From Roseococcus sp. SYP-B2431 (GTDB taxonomy: Bacteria > Pseudomonadota > Alphaproteobacteria > Acetobacterales > Acetobacteraceae), in assembly GCF_004336745.1 (NCBI RefSeq), contig NZ_SJXD01000025.1:124001-188000 (forward strand): DNA of 64,000 nt, in the 5' to 3' direction. The translations under genes and the position numbers were made by a program. How positions within the stretch are numbered: position 1 is the first letter of the stretch; each line of letters begins with the position of its first letter. Below are positions 19,523-29,596 of the stretch, one piece after another. Under the pieces are notes generated by a model. That model saw only the letters and a list, made by a program, of their open reading frames with translations, did not search any database and had not been told where the DNA came from.

Positions 19523-20734
19523 CTACTCCGCCGGCGCCAGCGCGATCCGCCTGCCGCGCCGCGCCTCCTGCACGAGCGACATCAGCACGGCGCCGGCCAG
19601 CAGGCCCGCGGCGATCAGGAAGATGGCATGCGGCTGGCCATGGTCGAGCAACCAGCCGAAGCCCACCGGCCCGACGATGCCGCCGATGCTAAAGCCCGTG
19701 CTCACCAGCCCGAAGGCCGCGCCCGCCTGGCCCGGCGGCGCCGCGGCGCGCACCATCATGTCGCGCGAGGGCATGATGAGGCCGGAGAGCAGGCCGGAGA
19801 CGGTCATCACCGCCGTCAGCGGCCCGGCCGCCAGGTCGCCCAGCCCCGCGATCAGGATCAGCACGGCCGCGGCGCCGAGCCCCAGCGCGGCGACGAGGCC
19901 GTGGCGCCTGGTCCGGTCCGCCACATAGCCGCCCACGAGCACGCCGACGGCGCTCGCGGCCAGCCAGGCGGTGAGCGCGACATTCGCCGCGGTCAGCGAG
20001 ACGCCGCTCGCGGCCTCCCAGGCGGAGACGGCGAAGCCCTGGATTGCGGTGTTGCTGAAGGCGATCAGCGTGAAGAAGACCAGCAGCGAGAGCACCGCGG
20101 AATTGAGCAGCCGCGGCCCGCTCGTCTCTCCCTTGGCCGCGCCTCGGGCGCGGCGGAGCGCCGGCCGCTCGTCCATCGCGCCCCGCAGCAGCGGGATCGC
20201 GGCCAGCGGCCCGAGCAGCGCGGCCAGCAGCAGCGCCCCCGTGACGCCGCCGAAGCTCGCCACGCCCAGCATCAGGAAGGGAGCGACCGCGCCGCCGGCA
20301 TAGCCGGCGAAAGTGTGCAGCGAAAAGGCGCGGCCGACATGCGCGTCGTCGATCGCGCTGCCCAGGATGGCGTAGTCGGCCGGGTGATAGACGCTGTTCG
20401 CCAGCCCGGCGAGGACGGCGCCGGCCAGCAGCCAGGCGTAGCTGCCGCCCAGCCCCGCCACGAGGAAGCCGACGCCGCCGAGCAGCAGCCCCGCGACCAG
20501 CATGCGCCGCGCCCCCACCCGGTCCACCAGCAGGCCCATGGGCGCCTGGGTGAAGAAGGTGACGATGTTCAGGAGGGTGAGCGCGAAGCCCAGCTCGAGG
20601 AAGCCGACGCCCATATTGTCGCGCAGCAGCGGGAAGAGGGGCGGCAGGACCAGCAGGTGCAGGTGGCTGACGAAATGCGCGCCGGAGACGGAGAGGAGGG
20701 TTCTCCGCTCCTCCGGCGAGAAGCTGGACGACAT
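19523..20734 (-). CDS. Major facilitator superfamily transporter
   Basis: 403 aa with about 12 hydrophobic segments. The cytoplasmic loop 2-3 motif is present as [16 protein letters not shown] and the mid-protein repeat as [29 protein letters not shown] resembles the fosmidomycin-resistance/Fsr-like and YfcJ-like exporters. Substrate cannot be assigned. It follows polA by only 4 bases on the same strand, so it is likely read from the polA transcript. Confidence 0.82.
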   Translation of the reverse strand: MSSSFSPEERRTLLSVSGAHFVSHLHLLVLPPLFPLLRDNMGVGFLELGFALTLLNIVTFFTQAPMGLLVDRVGARRMLVAGLLLGGVGFLVAGLGGSYAWLLAGAVLAGLANSVYHPADYAILGSAIDDAHVGRAFSLHTFAGYAGGAVAPFLMLGVASFGGVTGALLLAALLGPLAAIPLLRGAMDERPALRRARGAAKGETSGPRLLNSAVLSLLVFFTLIAFSNTAIQGFAVSAWEAASGVSLTAANVALTAWLAASAVGVLVGGYVADRTRRHGLVAALGLGAAAVLILIAGLGDLAAGPLTAVMTVSGLLSGLIMPSRDMMVRAAAPPGQAGAAFGLVSTGFSIGGIVGPVGFGWLLDHGQPHAIFLIAAGLLAGAVLMSLVQEARRGRRIALAPAE

Positions 20735-20738
20735 GGCC

Positions 20739-23567
20739 TCAATGCGCCTCCGCCCAGGAGGCGCCGTGACCCACTTCGACCAGCAGCGGAACCCGCAGCT
20801 CGGCGACGCCTTCCATGACTTTTCTTATCGTTGCTCCGGCGGCCTCGGTCTCGGCCTCCGGCACCTCGAAGACCAGCTCGTCATGCACCTGGAGGAGCAT
20901 GCGGGTCCTGAGCCCGGCCTCGCGCAGGGCGCGGGGCGTGCGCACCATGGCGCGCTTGATGATCTCGGCGGCGCCGCCCTGGAAGGGGGCGTTGATCGCC
21001 TGTCGCTCGGCCCCCGCGCGGCGCACGGGATCCTTGGCGCCGATGTCCTGGATCCAGAGGCGGCGGCCGAAGGGGGACAGCACATACCCCTTCATCCGCG
21101 CCTCGTCCTTCAGGCGCTCCATCTCGTTCCGGATGCCGGGATACTGGGCGAAATAGGCATCGATGATGCCGCGTGCCTCGCCGGCGGGGATGCCCAGCCG
21201 GGCGCCGAGGCCGAAGGCGCTCATGCCGTAGATGATGCCGAAATTGATCGTCTTGGCGCGGCGGCGCGCCTCCTTGTCGACCTTCCCCGGGTCGAGGTGG
21301 AAGATCTCGGCCGCCGTGCGGGAGTGGATGTCCTCGCCCTGCTCGAAGGCCTCGCGCAGCGTCGGCACCTCGGCCAGATGCGCGAGGAGCCTGAGCTCGA
21401 TCTGCGAATAGTCGGCGCTCATGAGCACATGGCCGGGCTCCGCCACGAAGGCGCGGCGGATCTTCATCCCCTCCTCGTTGCGGATGGGGATGTTCTGCAG
21501 GTTCGGCTCGGTGGAAGCTAGGCGGCCCGTGCTCGTCGAAGCCAGCGAGTAGTCCGTGTGGACGCGCCCGTCGGCGGCGATCTGCGCGGTCAGCCCCTCG
21601 ACATAGGTCGACTTCAGCTTGGCGAGCTGGCGGTGCTGCAGCACCACGCGCGGCAGCTCGTTGCCCTGGGCCGCCAGATCCTCCAGCACGGAGGCATCGG
21701 TGGAATAGGCGCCGGTCTTGCCCTTCTTGCCGCCCTTCAGCCCCATCTCGTCGAACAGGACCTCGCCGAGCTGCTTGGGGCTGCCGACGTTGAAGGCGCG
21801 GCCGGCCAGGCGATGGCACTCGGCCTCCAGCACCACGAGCCGCTCGCCGAAATCCGCGCCGATGCGGGCCAGCTCGGCGCCGTCCACCTTCACGCCGGCC
21901 TGCTCCATGGCGGCGAGGACGGGAATCATCCGCCGCTCCACCTGCTCGTAGAGCGAGAGCGCCTTCACCTCGCGCAGGCGCGGCTTCAGCGTGTGCCAGA
22001 GGCGCAGCGTGACGTCGGCATCCTCGGCGGCGTAGCAGGTCGCGCGGTCGAGCGCGACGTGATGGAAGGAGATGCGGGCCCGGCCGGTGCCGGTCACCTC
22101 GTCGTAGCCCATCGGCTTGTGGCGCAGATGGAGCTGCGAGAGCTCGTCCATGCCGTGCCCATGCGCGCCGGCCTCCAGCGCATAGGAGATCATCATCGTA
22201 TCGTCGAAGGGCGAGACCTGGATGCCGCCGTTCTTGGGGTTGGCGAGAACCTCCAGGTCGTATTTGGCGTTGTGCAGGACCTTCAGGACGGAGGGATCTT
22301 CCAGCAGCGGCCGCAGCGCCTCGATCACCTGGTCGTGCGGAAGCTGGACCGGCGTCTCGGCGAGCAGGTCCTGGCTGGCATGGCGCAGCGGCACGTAGCA
22401 GGCGCGGCCCGGGGCGACGGCAAGGCAGATGCCGACGAGCTCGGCCGCGAGCGCGTCCAGGCTGTCGGTCTCCGTGTCGAGGCCGACGACGCCGGCGGCC
22501 CTGCCCTCGGCGACCCAGGCCGCGAGGTCGGCCATGTCGGTGATGCAGTGATAGACGCCGAAGGGAATCTCGAGCGGATCGCCCGGCTCGTCGGTATGCG
22601 GCTGCACCACGGGGCGGGGCCGGTTCGGCGGGCCGCCGTCGCCCAGGCCGAGCCGCGCGAGAAGTGAGCGAAAATTGTTCTCGGCCAGAAAGCTGCCGAG
22701 GCGCACCGGCTCGGGCGAGCGGGCGACCAGCGTCTCGAAGGGCAATGGCAGGGGGCAGTCGCAATCCAGCGTGACCAGCTTGAGCGAGATGCGCGCCTGC
22801 TCGGCATGGGTCTGCAGCAGCTCGCGCCGCTTGGGCTGCTTGATCTCGCCCGCGCGGGCCAGCAGCGTCTCCAGGTCGCCGTATTCGGTGAGGAGCTGGG
22901 CGGCGGTCTTGATGCCGATGCCGGGCACGCCGGGCACGTTGTCCGTCGCGTCGCCGGCCAGCGCCTGGACCTGCGCGACCATGCCGGGCGCCACGCCGAA
23001 CTTCTCGAAGACCTCGGGCTCGCGGATGGGCTTCTGCTTGATCGGGTCCAGCATGCAGACGCGCTCCCGCACGAGCTGCATGAGGTCCTTGTCGGAGGAG
23101 ACGATGGTGACGCGGCCGCCCTCGGCCTCGAAGGCCTTCGCGTAGCAGGCGATCAGGTCGTCCGCCTCATAGCCGGGCAGCTCCAGCTGGGCGACGCCGA
23201 AGGCCTCCGTCGCCTCGCGGATGAGCGCGAATTGCGGGATCAGGTCTTCCGGCGGCTCGGGGCGATGGGCCTTGTAGGCGGGGTAGATGTCGTTGCGGAA
23301 GGTCTGCCGCGCGCTGTCGTGGACGACCGCGATGTGGCTGGAGCTGTTCTGGTTGAGGAACTTCTCCAGCATCTGCGCGAAGCCAAAGACGGCGTTCACC
23401 GGGGTGCCGTCCGGCCGGGTCATGGGCGGCAGCGCGTGATAGGCGCGGAAGATGTAGCCGCTGCCGTCGATCAGGATCAGATGCGGGTCGCCAGGCGGCG
23501 GGGTCCTCGGCTCGGCCGAGGGGATCACCGAACCGTCGATTGTGTCCGCCTCAATGGTGGCCGTCAT
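20739..23567 (-). CDS. polA: DNA polymerase I
   Basis: 942 aa with all three domains. Residues 1-~320: 5'-3' flap exonuclease (ILIDGSGYIFRAYHAL, SSDKDLMQLV, GVPGIGIKTAAQLL). Residues ~350-520: 3'-5' proofreading exonuclease with its DxE motif intact (VVGLDTETDSLDALA). Residues ~560-942: family A polymerase with motif A MSADYSQIELRLLAHL and motif C VHDELVFEVP. It fills Okazaki and repair gaps. The start overlaps the upstream zf-CHCC gene by 17 bases. Confidence 0.97.
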   Translation of the reverse strand: MTATIEADTIDGSVIPSAEPRTPPPGDPHLILIDGSGYIFRAYHALPPMTRPDGTPVNAVFGFAQMLEKFLNQNSSSHIAVVHDSARQTFRNDIYPAYKAHRPEPPEDLIPQFALIREATEAFGVAQLELPGYEADDLIACYAKAFEAEGGRVTIVSSDKDLMQLVRERVCMLDPIKQKPIREPEVFEKFGVAPGMVAQVQALAGDATDNVPGVPGIGIKTAAQLLTEYGDLETLLARAGEIKQPKRRELLQTHAEQARISLKLVTLDCDCPLPLPFETLVARSPEPVRLGSFLAENNFRSLLARLGLGDGGPPNRPRPVVQPHTDEPGDPLEIPFGVYHCITDMADLAAWVAEGRAAGVVGLDTETDSLDALAAELVGICLAVAPGRACYVPLRHASQDLLAETPVQLPHDQVIEALRPLLEDPSVLKVLHNAKYDLEVLANPKNGGIQVSPFDDTMMISYALEAGAHGHGMDELSQLHLRHKPMGYDEVTGTGRARISFHHVALDRATCYAAEDADVTLRLWHTLKPRLREVKALSLYEQVERRMIPVLAAMEQAGVKVDGAELARIGADFGERLVVLEAECHRLAGRAFNVGSPKQLGEVLFDEMGLKGGKKGKTGAYSTDASVLEDLAAQGNELPRVVLQHRQLAKLKSTYVEGLTAQIAADGRVHTDYSLASTSTGRLASTEPNLQNIPIRNEEGMKIRRAFVAEPGHVLMSADYSQIELRLLAHLAEVPTLREAFEQGEDIHSRTAAEIFHLDPGKVDKEARRRAKTINFGIIYGMSAFGLGARLGIPAGEARGIIDAYFAQYPGIRNEMERLKDEARMKGYVLSPFGRRLWIQDIGAKDPVRRAGAERQAINAPFQGGAAEIIKRAMVRTPRALREAGLRTRMLLQVHDELVFEVPEAETEAAGATIRKVMEGVAELRVPLLVEVGHGASWAEAH

Positions 23568-23775
23568 CGCCGAAGCCTTCCTTCAGCCGGTAGGTCCTGG
23601 AGCAATAGGGACAGGTGACCTGATGCTCCTCCATGCGGAGCCAGACCCGCGGATGGCCCAGCGCGCCGGCGCCGCCGTCGCAGGGAATCTTGCGGGATTC
23701 GACCGGGATCACATCCTCCGGCGTGACGCCGGGGGTGAGGTTCGGGGTATAGCCGGTCATCTGCGGATCGCGCAT
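23551..23775 (-). CDS. zf-CHCC zinc-finger domain protein
   Basis: 74 aa. Ligand pattern Cys32, His41, Cys55, Cys58 (CDGGAGALGHPRVWL then CPYCSRTY) matches PF10276, the bacterial relatives of mitochondrial complex I subunit NDUFS6. Function in bacteria is not established. Overlaps polA by 17 bases, so the pair is probably translated from one mRNA. An alternative start at Met6 is possible. Confidence 0.85.
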   Translation of the reverse strand: MRDPQMTGYTPNLTPGVTPEDVIPVESRKIPCDGGAGALGHPRVWLRMEEHQVTCPYCSRTYRLKEGFGDDGHH

Positions 23776-23865
23776 GCGAAGCCTTCATCCTTGCCGCGTG
23801 TTTGCCGCAACATAGGCCCTCCCCCCTGGATGGACCAGCCGCATGCGCGCCCATATGCCCTTGGC

Positions 23866-24933
23866 ATGAAGCTGCTCACCGCCCTCTTCCTGGCCCTGCT
23901 GTCCCTGAGCGCCTGCGCCCCCGTGGTGATCCCGGCCGGCCCGCCGACCCGCCAGGCGGGAATCGAGCCCTTTGTGGCTCCGCCGATGCCCTGGTACCCC
24001 TGGCCTTCCTACGCCCTCGCGCCCTCGCCCCCGCGGCCCCAACCCTCGGGACCGATGCCGGAGGCGACCCTGGTGATGACGGACGGGACGCATCTCCCGC
24101 TGCGGGTCTGGCGGCCGGAGGGGCCGCCGCGCTTCGTCGTTCTGGCCCTGCACGGGCTTACCGACCATGGCGGTAATTTCCTGCTGGAGGGCGGGCCGCT
24201 GCTCACGGCCGGCGGCGCCACCGTCTATGCCTACGACCAGCGCGGCTTCGGCTGGAACCGGGCGCGCGGCTACTGGCCGGGCGCCGACACGCTGATCGCC
24301 GATGCGCGCGACGCGCTGCGGCTGATCCGCGCCCGGCATCCGGGCGTACCCATCTTCCTGCTGGGCGAGAGCATGGGCGGCGCGGTCGCCCTGGCGGCAC
24401 GGCCGACCGATGTGGACGGCGTGATCCTTTCCTCTCCGGGAGTCTGGGGCGGGCCTTACCTGTCTGGCTTCCTGCGGACCCTGCTCTGGGGGGCCTCGCA
24501 TGCGATCGGGCCGCTGGCTGTGCCGGCCAGCGCGGCGGGCATCACGGCCAGCGACAACATGGAGGCGCTGCGCCGCTTCTCGAGCGATCCGCTGATCCTG
24601 CGCAACGTCCGCATGGACATGGTGGCCGGCGTCGTCGAGCTGATGGACCGCGCCGTGGCCGCGCTGCCGCATTGCTGCGCCGAGGTGCCGGTGCTGCTGA
24701 TGGTGGGCGGCAAGGACCAGGTGGTGCCCGTCAGCATCGCGCGCCGGGCGCTGCGGGACGCGCATGTCCCGCGCGTGGCCTACTATCCGGATGGCTGGCA
24801 CCTGCTGCTGCGGGACTCGATCCGCGCCGATATCGCCCGCGACATCCTGGCCTTCATGGAGCGGCCGCGGCAGCCGCTGCCGGCCGAGGAGCGCGGGCGG
24901 GCATGGCTCGCCGCGACGCCGCCGGACCCCTGA
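23866..24933 (+). CDS. Lipoprotein alpha/beta hydrolase (monoacylglycerol lipase-like)
   Basis: 355 aa. A lipoprotein signal peptide ends in the lipobox LSAC with Cys17 as the lipidated residue, followed by a Pro-rich linker to about residue 65. The hydrolase domain has the oxyanion segment VVLALHGLTDHGGNF, VYAYDQRGFG, the nucleophile elbow GESMGGAVAL, and candidate Asp and His in LMVGGKDQVVP and YPDGWHLLLRD. It resembles serine aminopeptidase S33 / monoglyceride lipases anchored in the envelope. Substrate unknown. Start ATG 23866 is chosen because the signal peptide begins there. Confidence 0.85.
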   Translation: MKLLTALFLALLSLSACAPVVIPAGPPTRQAGIEPFVAPPMPWYPWPSYALAPSPPRPQPSGPMPEATLVMTDGTHLPLRVWRPEGPPRFVVLALHGLTDHGGNFLLEGGPLLTAGGATVYAYDQRGFGWNRARGYWPGADTLIADARDALRLIRARHPGVPIFLLGESMGGAVALAARPTDVDGVILSSPGVWGGPYLSGFLRTLLWGASHAIGPLAVPASAAGITASDNMEALRRFSSDPLILRNVRMDMVAGVVELMDRAVAALPHCCAEVPVLLMVGGKDQVVPVSIARRALRDAHVPRVAYYPDGWHLLLRDSIRADIARDILAFMERPRQPLPAEERGRAWLAATPPDP

Positions 24934-25016
24934 GGCGCTTGTTCTGGACGGCGCCGCCGCGCGCGTGAGACGATGAAGGGAACGACGCGTACGAAACAAC
25001 GCGTAGGGGGAAACGA

Positions 25017-26000
25017 ATGCTAAGACGCCATGCGCTCGGCCTGGGCGCGTCCACGATCCTGGCCACTCCCGGCCTTGCGCGCGCCCAGGGCGCCGCCGGA
25101 TATCCCGATCGCCCCATCCGCTTCATCGTGCCCTTCCCGGCGGGGGGCGGCACAGACACCTGGGCCCGCATTGCGGCAGAGCCGATGCAGGCCGAGCTGG
25201 GCCAGCCCATCATCATCGACAACAGAGGCGGTGCCGGCGGCATGGTCGGCACGGAATACGCGTCCAAGGTTCCGCCGGACGGCTACCAGCTGCTCTTCAC
25301 CATCACCACGCATATCCAGAGCCCCGTCGTGATGAACCGCTTCCCCTATGATCCGGTGGCGGATTTCGCGCCGATCGGGCGGCTCGGCACCACGGCGGTC
25401 AATTTCGTGGTAGGGCCGAAGGTACCGGCCTCGGTGACGACGCTGGCCGAGTTCGTCGCCTGGTCGCAAGGGCGGGAGGTCTCCATCGCCAATTACGCGC
25501 CCGGCTCCACCGGCCATGCCTTCGGCCTCATCCTGGCGCGGGAGTTGCGGCTGAACGCCACCCAGGTCGCCTATCGCGGCGAGGCGCCGATGCTGCAGGA
25601 CATCCTGGCCGGTACCGTCGATGGCGGTTTCCACAGCATGGCGGCGGCCGGCGAGATGGTGCGCGCGCGCCGCGTCCGACCGCTGGCATGCAGCGGGGCG
25701 CAGCGCTCGCCCTCCTTGCCGGAGGTTCCGACGCTGGTGGAGCTCGGCTATTCGCGGCGCTTCATCTTCGACGGCTTCTCCGGCCTGATGGCCCCGGCGC
25801 GCACGCCGAGGCCCATCGTCGAGCGGCTGGCCGCCGCCTTCCGCAAGGCGGCGGAAGCGCCGGTGACGCATGAGCGCCTGCTGCGCATCGACACCGTGCC
25901 CTCCTATCTGGGGCCGGACGAATTCGGCAGCTTCGTCACGGCCAAGCTGCGCGAGTGGACGGAGATCGCCCAGGAACTCAACCTCCGCGTCGAGAGCTGA
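25017..26000 (+). CDS. Bug/TctC family periplasmic solute-binding protein
   Basis: 327 aa tripartite tricarboxylate transporter receptor. A short Tat-like or Sec signal (MLRRHALGLGASTILATPGLARAQ) precedes YPDRPIRFIVPFPAGGGTDT, the Bug-family hallmark, and IIDNRGGAGGMVGTEYASK. These proteins bind carboxylates or other anions. No tctA/tctB membrane genes are near, the usual orphan state of Bug proteins in species that have many. ATG 25017 has GGGGGAAACGA before it. Confidence 0.9.
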   Translation: MLRRHALGLGASTILATPGLARAQGAAGYPDRPIRFIVPFPAGGGTDTWARIAAEPMQAELGQPIIIDNRGGAGGMVGTEYASKVPPDGYQLLFTITTHIQSPVVMNRFPYDPVADFAPIGRLGTTAVNFVVGPKVPASVTTLAEFVAWSQGREVSIANYAPGSTGHAFGLILARELRLNATQVAYRGEAPMLQDILAGTVDGGFHSMAAAGEMVRARRVRPLACSGAQRSPSLPEVPTLVELGYSRRFIFDGFSGLMAPARTPRPIVERLAAAFRKAAEAPVTHERLLRIDTVPSYLGPDEFGSFVTAKLREWTEIAQELNLRVES

Positions 26001-26006
26001 GCAGCC

Positions 26007-28460
26007 TTACCGGGCCGGGCCCTCATCCGGCCTCTCCGGCCAGTCATGCTTGGGGTAGCGGCCGCGCATGTCCTTGCGGACATCGGCCCAGCCCGCCTTC
26101 CAGAACCCGGCGAGATCGGCCGTGATGGCGACCGGCCGGCCGGCAGGCGAGAGTAGCGCCACCTGCAGCCGGATGCGCCCGTCCGCGAGCGGCGGCATGG
26201 CGCGCATGCCGTAGAGGTGCTGCGCGCGTGCCTCCAGAGTGGGGATCTCGCCGGTATAGTCGACCGCGGCGCTGCGGCCCTGGGGCAGGTCGATGCGGGC
26301 GGGCAGGGCCGCGTCGAGCTTCCGGCGCAGGTCGTGCGGCAGCAGCATCTGGCCGGCATTCAGGGATTTCAATTCCGAAAGCTTCGTCATCCCGGAGCAA
26401 TAGGGCGCCAGCCAGTCCCTGGCCGTCGCGGCCAGCGCCGCGTCGGACACATCCGGCCAGGGCGCGCCCTCCAGCGCGTGCATGCGGGCGATGCGGGCGC
26501 GGAGCTGCTTCGCGGCTTCGCTCCAGTCGAGGTCGCGGAAGGCGCGTCCGGCGGCGGCCTCGGCCAGCGCCTCGGCCATCAGCGAGGGATCGACGCCGGC
26601 CAACGGCGATTCCTCCAGGACCAGGGGGCCGAACATCACGCGGCGGCGCGCCAGCACGGCCCCGGCGCGGGCGTCGAAACTCGCGCCCTCGACCGTGTGG
26701 AAGCGCTCGGGGAAGCGCGCCTCCAGCACGGCGCGCGAGAGGGGCGCGGCCATGCGGATACGCGCCTCGGTGCCCTTCAGCTCCAGGTCGGCCACGGCGA
26801 GCAGAATCTGCTTGGCCAGCGGATCGGCCACCGAGATGCGCGCGCCCTGGCCCGAGGCCATGCGGAAGGCGCCGTCCATCGTGCCGCGCTTGAGCGCGAT
26901 GCGGTCCGGGAAGCCCGCGGCCAGCAGCGCGCCGGCATCGCCCTCCGGCCGCTCGTTGCCATGCACGCCGAGGCGGCGGCGATGCAGCGCGGCGGCCCGG
27001 CGGATGGCGCGGATGGCGACGGCGTCGCTCTCCGAATGCGCATGGCCGTGCAGCACGTCGAGGCGGAGCGTGATGTCGGCCGGCGGTTCCCGGCCGCGCA
27101 AGGGGTCGCGCTCCTCCAGCAGGGCGGCGAGGTCGGCGGCGAGCGCGGCTTCGCCCTCGTTCTCCACGGCGCACATCATGCGGGCGAGGCGCGGATGCGT
27201 GCCCATGCGCGCCATGCACTTGCCCATGGTGGTGATGCGGCCCTGCTCGTCCAGCGCGTCGAGGTTCTTCAGCAGGGCGCGGGCGGCGGCGAGCTGCCCC
27301 TCGGGCGGCGGATCGAGGAAGGCGAGGGCGCCCGGATCGGCGCCCCAGGAAGCGCAGTCGAGCACCAGGCCGGAAAGCTCGGCCTCCAGCATCTCGGGGC
27401 GGTCCTGCAAGGGCATGCCGCGATGGACGGCCTCGCTCCAGAGGCGCACGGCGACGCCGGGTTCGGTGCGGCCCGCGCGGCCGGCGCGCTGCTCGGCGGC
27501 AGCGCGGCTGATGCGGACGGTGACGAGGCGCGTGAGGCCGGTGGCGCCGTCGAGGCGCGGCGTGCGACGGAAGCCGCCATCCACCACGATCCGCACGCCG
27601 GGGACGGTCAGCGAGGTCTCGGCAATGCTGGTCGCCAGCACCACGCGGCGGCGCGCCCCGATGCTGAGCGCCTTGTCCTGCTCGGTGGGCGAGAGCTCGC
27701 CATGCAGGGGCAGCACGTCGGCATCGAGGCCGGAGAGGCGCTCGGCGGTCCGGCGGATCTCGCCCCAGCCGGGGAGGAAGGCCAGCACGTCGCCCTCCTC
27801 GCGCGCCATGACGCCGCGGATGGCGGTGGCCATGGCCTCGGGCAGGTCGCGCAGCTCGGTCACGTCGCGCTTCGTGTGCTCGATGCGGACGGGATGGGCA
27901 CGGCCCAGGCTCTCGATCAGCGTCGCGTCGAGCAGCTTGGTGAAGAGGCCGCCATCCAGCGTGGCGGACATGGCGAGCAGCCGCAGCTCGGGCCGCAGCC
28001 CGCGCTGGAGGTCGAGGCAGAGAGCGAGGCCGAGATCCGTGTCGAGATGCCGCTCATGCGCCTCGTCGAAGAGCACGGCGGCCACGCCCTCCAGCCCCGG
28101 ATCGGACTGGAGGCGCCGCACCAGCAGCCCCTCCGTGATGACCTCCACGCGCGTGTCCTTCGACACCGCGCGATCGAGCCGCGTGGACAGGCCGATGGTG
28201 CCGCCCGGCTGCTCGCCCAGCAGCGAGGCCATCCGCCGCGCGGCCGCGCGGGCCGCGACGCGCCGTGGTTCCAGCACCAGCAGCTTCCCGCCCGCGGCCC
28301 AGGGCTCGTCGCGCAGCGTCAGGGGAACGAGCGTCGTCTTGCCGGCGCCGGGCGGCGCGACGAGCACGGCATTGCTGCCGGCCCGCAACGCCTCGCGCAG
28401 GGCGGGCAGGGCCTCCCGGACGGGAAGGTCGATCAGGGCTCGTTCGAGGGCGTCGGTCAC
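26007..28460 (-). CDS. hrpB: ATP-dependent helicase HrpB
   Basis: 817 aa DEAH-box helicase of the bacterial HrpB type. Walker A VLVAPPGAGKTTLVPLTL, the DEAH box LFDEAHERHLDTDL, motif III MSATLD, and motif VI EQRAGRAGRTEPG are all present. The C-terminal HrpB-specific domain ends with LLSPAGRPVAITADLAGFW and the typical ARYPKHDWPE-like tail (here RYPKHDWPERPDEGPAR). Likely an RNA helicase; its cellular task is poorly defined. Convergent with the Bug gene, 6 bases apart. Confidence 0.95.
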   Translation of the reverse strand: MTDALERALIDLPVREALPALREALRAGSNAVLVAPPGAGKTTLVPLTLRDEPWAAGGKLLVLEPRRVAARAAARRMASLLGEQPGGTIGLSTRLDRAVSKDTRVEVITEGLLVRRLQSDPGLEGVAAVLFDEAHERHLDTDLGLALCLDLQRGLRPELRLLAMSATLDGGLFTKLLDATLIESLGRAHPVRIEHTKRDVTELRDLPEAMATAIRGVMAREEGDVLAFLPGWGEIRRTAERLSGLDADVLPLHGELSPTEQDKALSIGARRRVVLATSIAETSLTVPGVRIVVDGGFRRTPRLDGATGLTRLVTVRISRAAAEQRAGRAGRTEPGVAVRLWSEAVHRGMPLQDRPEMLEAELSGLVLDCASWGADPGALAFLDPPPEGQLAAARALLKNLDALDEQGRITTMGKCMARMGTHPRLARMMCAVENEGEAALAADLAALLEERDPLRGREPPADITLRLDVLHGHAHSESDAVAIRAIRRAAALHRRRLGVHGNERPEGDAGALLAAGFPDRIALKRGTMDGAFRMASGQGARISVADPLAKQILLAVADLELKGTEARIRMAAPLSRAVLEARFPERFHTVEGASFDARAGAVLARRRVMFGPLVLEESPLAGVDPSLMAEALAEAAAGRAFRDLDWSEAAKQLRARIARMHALEGAPWPDVSDAALAATARDWLAPYCSGMTKLSELKSLNAGQMLLPHDLRRKLDAALPARIDLPQGRSAAVDYTGEIPTLEARAQHLYGMRAMPPLADGRIRLQVALLSPAGRPVAITADLAGFWKAGWADVRKDMRGRYPKHDWPERPDEGPAR

Positions 28461-28491
28461 GCCCCCCGATACCGCCTCCGACAGCGATACC

Positions 28492-29499
28492 CTAGTCCCA
28501 GCCTTCCGCGACGGCCTTGCCGATCATCGCCCCGCTCTCGACCAGCGCATGGCCTTCCAGCAGGTTCGCCGCAACGATCCGGCCGAGATGCCTCTTCATC
28601 GCATGACGGATGGTGCCGGCATCCACCAGGTCCGCCAGCTCGTTCAGCAGATGGTGCTGCGCGATCAGGTCGGGCGTTCCGTAGATGGCGCGGGCGAACA
28701 TGGCCTCCCAATGGAAGCTCGCCGCCTTCGACTTCAGCCGGCCGATATCGATGCTCATGAAGTCGTCGATCGCGCAGACCGCGCCCTGCGGCGCCACCAT
28801 CTCGCAGATCGCGCGCCAGTGCTTCACCGTCTGCGTGGCCGAGAAGATCCAGGGAAAGCCGAGGCCGAGCGACTTGGCCTGCGCGGCCAGATCCCCCGAA
28901 TGGTCGAGCACGTGATGCGCGCCGAGCTCCTCGCACCAGGCGCGGGTCTCGGGCCGCGAGGCGGTGGTCACCACGGTCAGCTTCGTCAGCCGCCGCGCGA
29001 GCTGGATCGCCATGGACCCCACGCCGCCCGCCCCGCCGATGACGAGCAGGGCCCCGCCGGCTGCCCCGCGCGCGATGCGCAGCCGGTCGAACAGCGCCTC
29101 CCAGGCGGTGATGGCGGTGAGGGGCATGGAGGCGGCCTCGGCGAAGCCCAGCGTCCTCGGCTTGCGGCCGACGATGCGCTCGTCCACCAGCTGGAACTGC
29201 GCGTTGCTGCCCGGCCGGTTGATGGCGCCTGCGTAGAAGACCTCCTCGCCATTGCCGAAGATATGCGCGTCGGGGCCCCGGGCGACGATCACACCCGCAG
29301 CGTCGAAGCCCAGGATGCGCGGCTCGCCGGCCGGGTCGGCGCCGGCGCGCTGCTTGGCGTCCACCGGGTTCACCGAGACGGCGCGGACCTCGACGAGCAG
29401 GTCGTGCCCCCGGGGCTCCGACGGGTCGCGGACGACGATGTCCTCCAGCGCGTCCTCATGGGTCACGGGATGGCAGTGGGTATAGGCGACGGCCTTCAT
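28492..29499 (-). CDS. Zinc-type alcohol dehydrogenase-like protein (quinone oxidoreductase, MDR superfamily)
   Basis: 335 aa MDR reductase. The N-terminal catalytic domain has VRAVSVNPVDAKQR and ILGFDAAGVIVARG; the Rossmann domain has LLVIGGAGGVGSMAIQLAR. No structural zinc Cys cluster is visible, which fits the NADPH:quinone reductase branch (adh_fam_1 type). Start at ATG 29499 (MKAVAYTHCHP), where similarity begins. Diverges from the metallo-hydrolase gene at 29597. Confidence 0.85.
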   Translation of the reverse strand: MKAVAYTHCHPVTHEDALEDIVVRDPSEPRGHDLLVEVRAVSVNPVDAKQRAGADPAGEPRILGFDAAGVIVARGPDAHIFGNGEEVFYAGAINRPGSNAQFQLVDERIVGRKPRTLGFAEAASMPLTAITAWEALFDRLRIARGAAGGALLVIGGAGGVGSMAIQLARRLTKLTVVTTASRPETRAWCEELGAHHVLDHSGDLAAQAKSLGLGFPWIFSATQTVKHWRAICEMVAPQGAVCAIDDFMSIDIGRLKSKAASFHWEAMFARAIYGTPDLIAQHHLLNELADLVDAGTIRHAMKRHLGRIVAANLLEGHALVESGAMIGKAVAEGWD

Positions 29500-29596
29500 G
29501 TTGGGCTCCCCGGGTTGGACGGTCTGCACCAATGGATATGGCTGACAGCGCCCGGCGCAATCCCTAGTGTGAACCTGCCGCAACGGGAGGTTCACC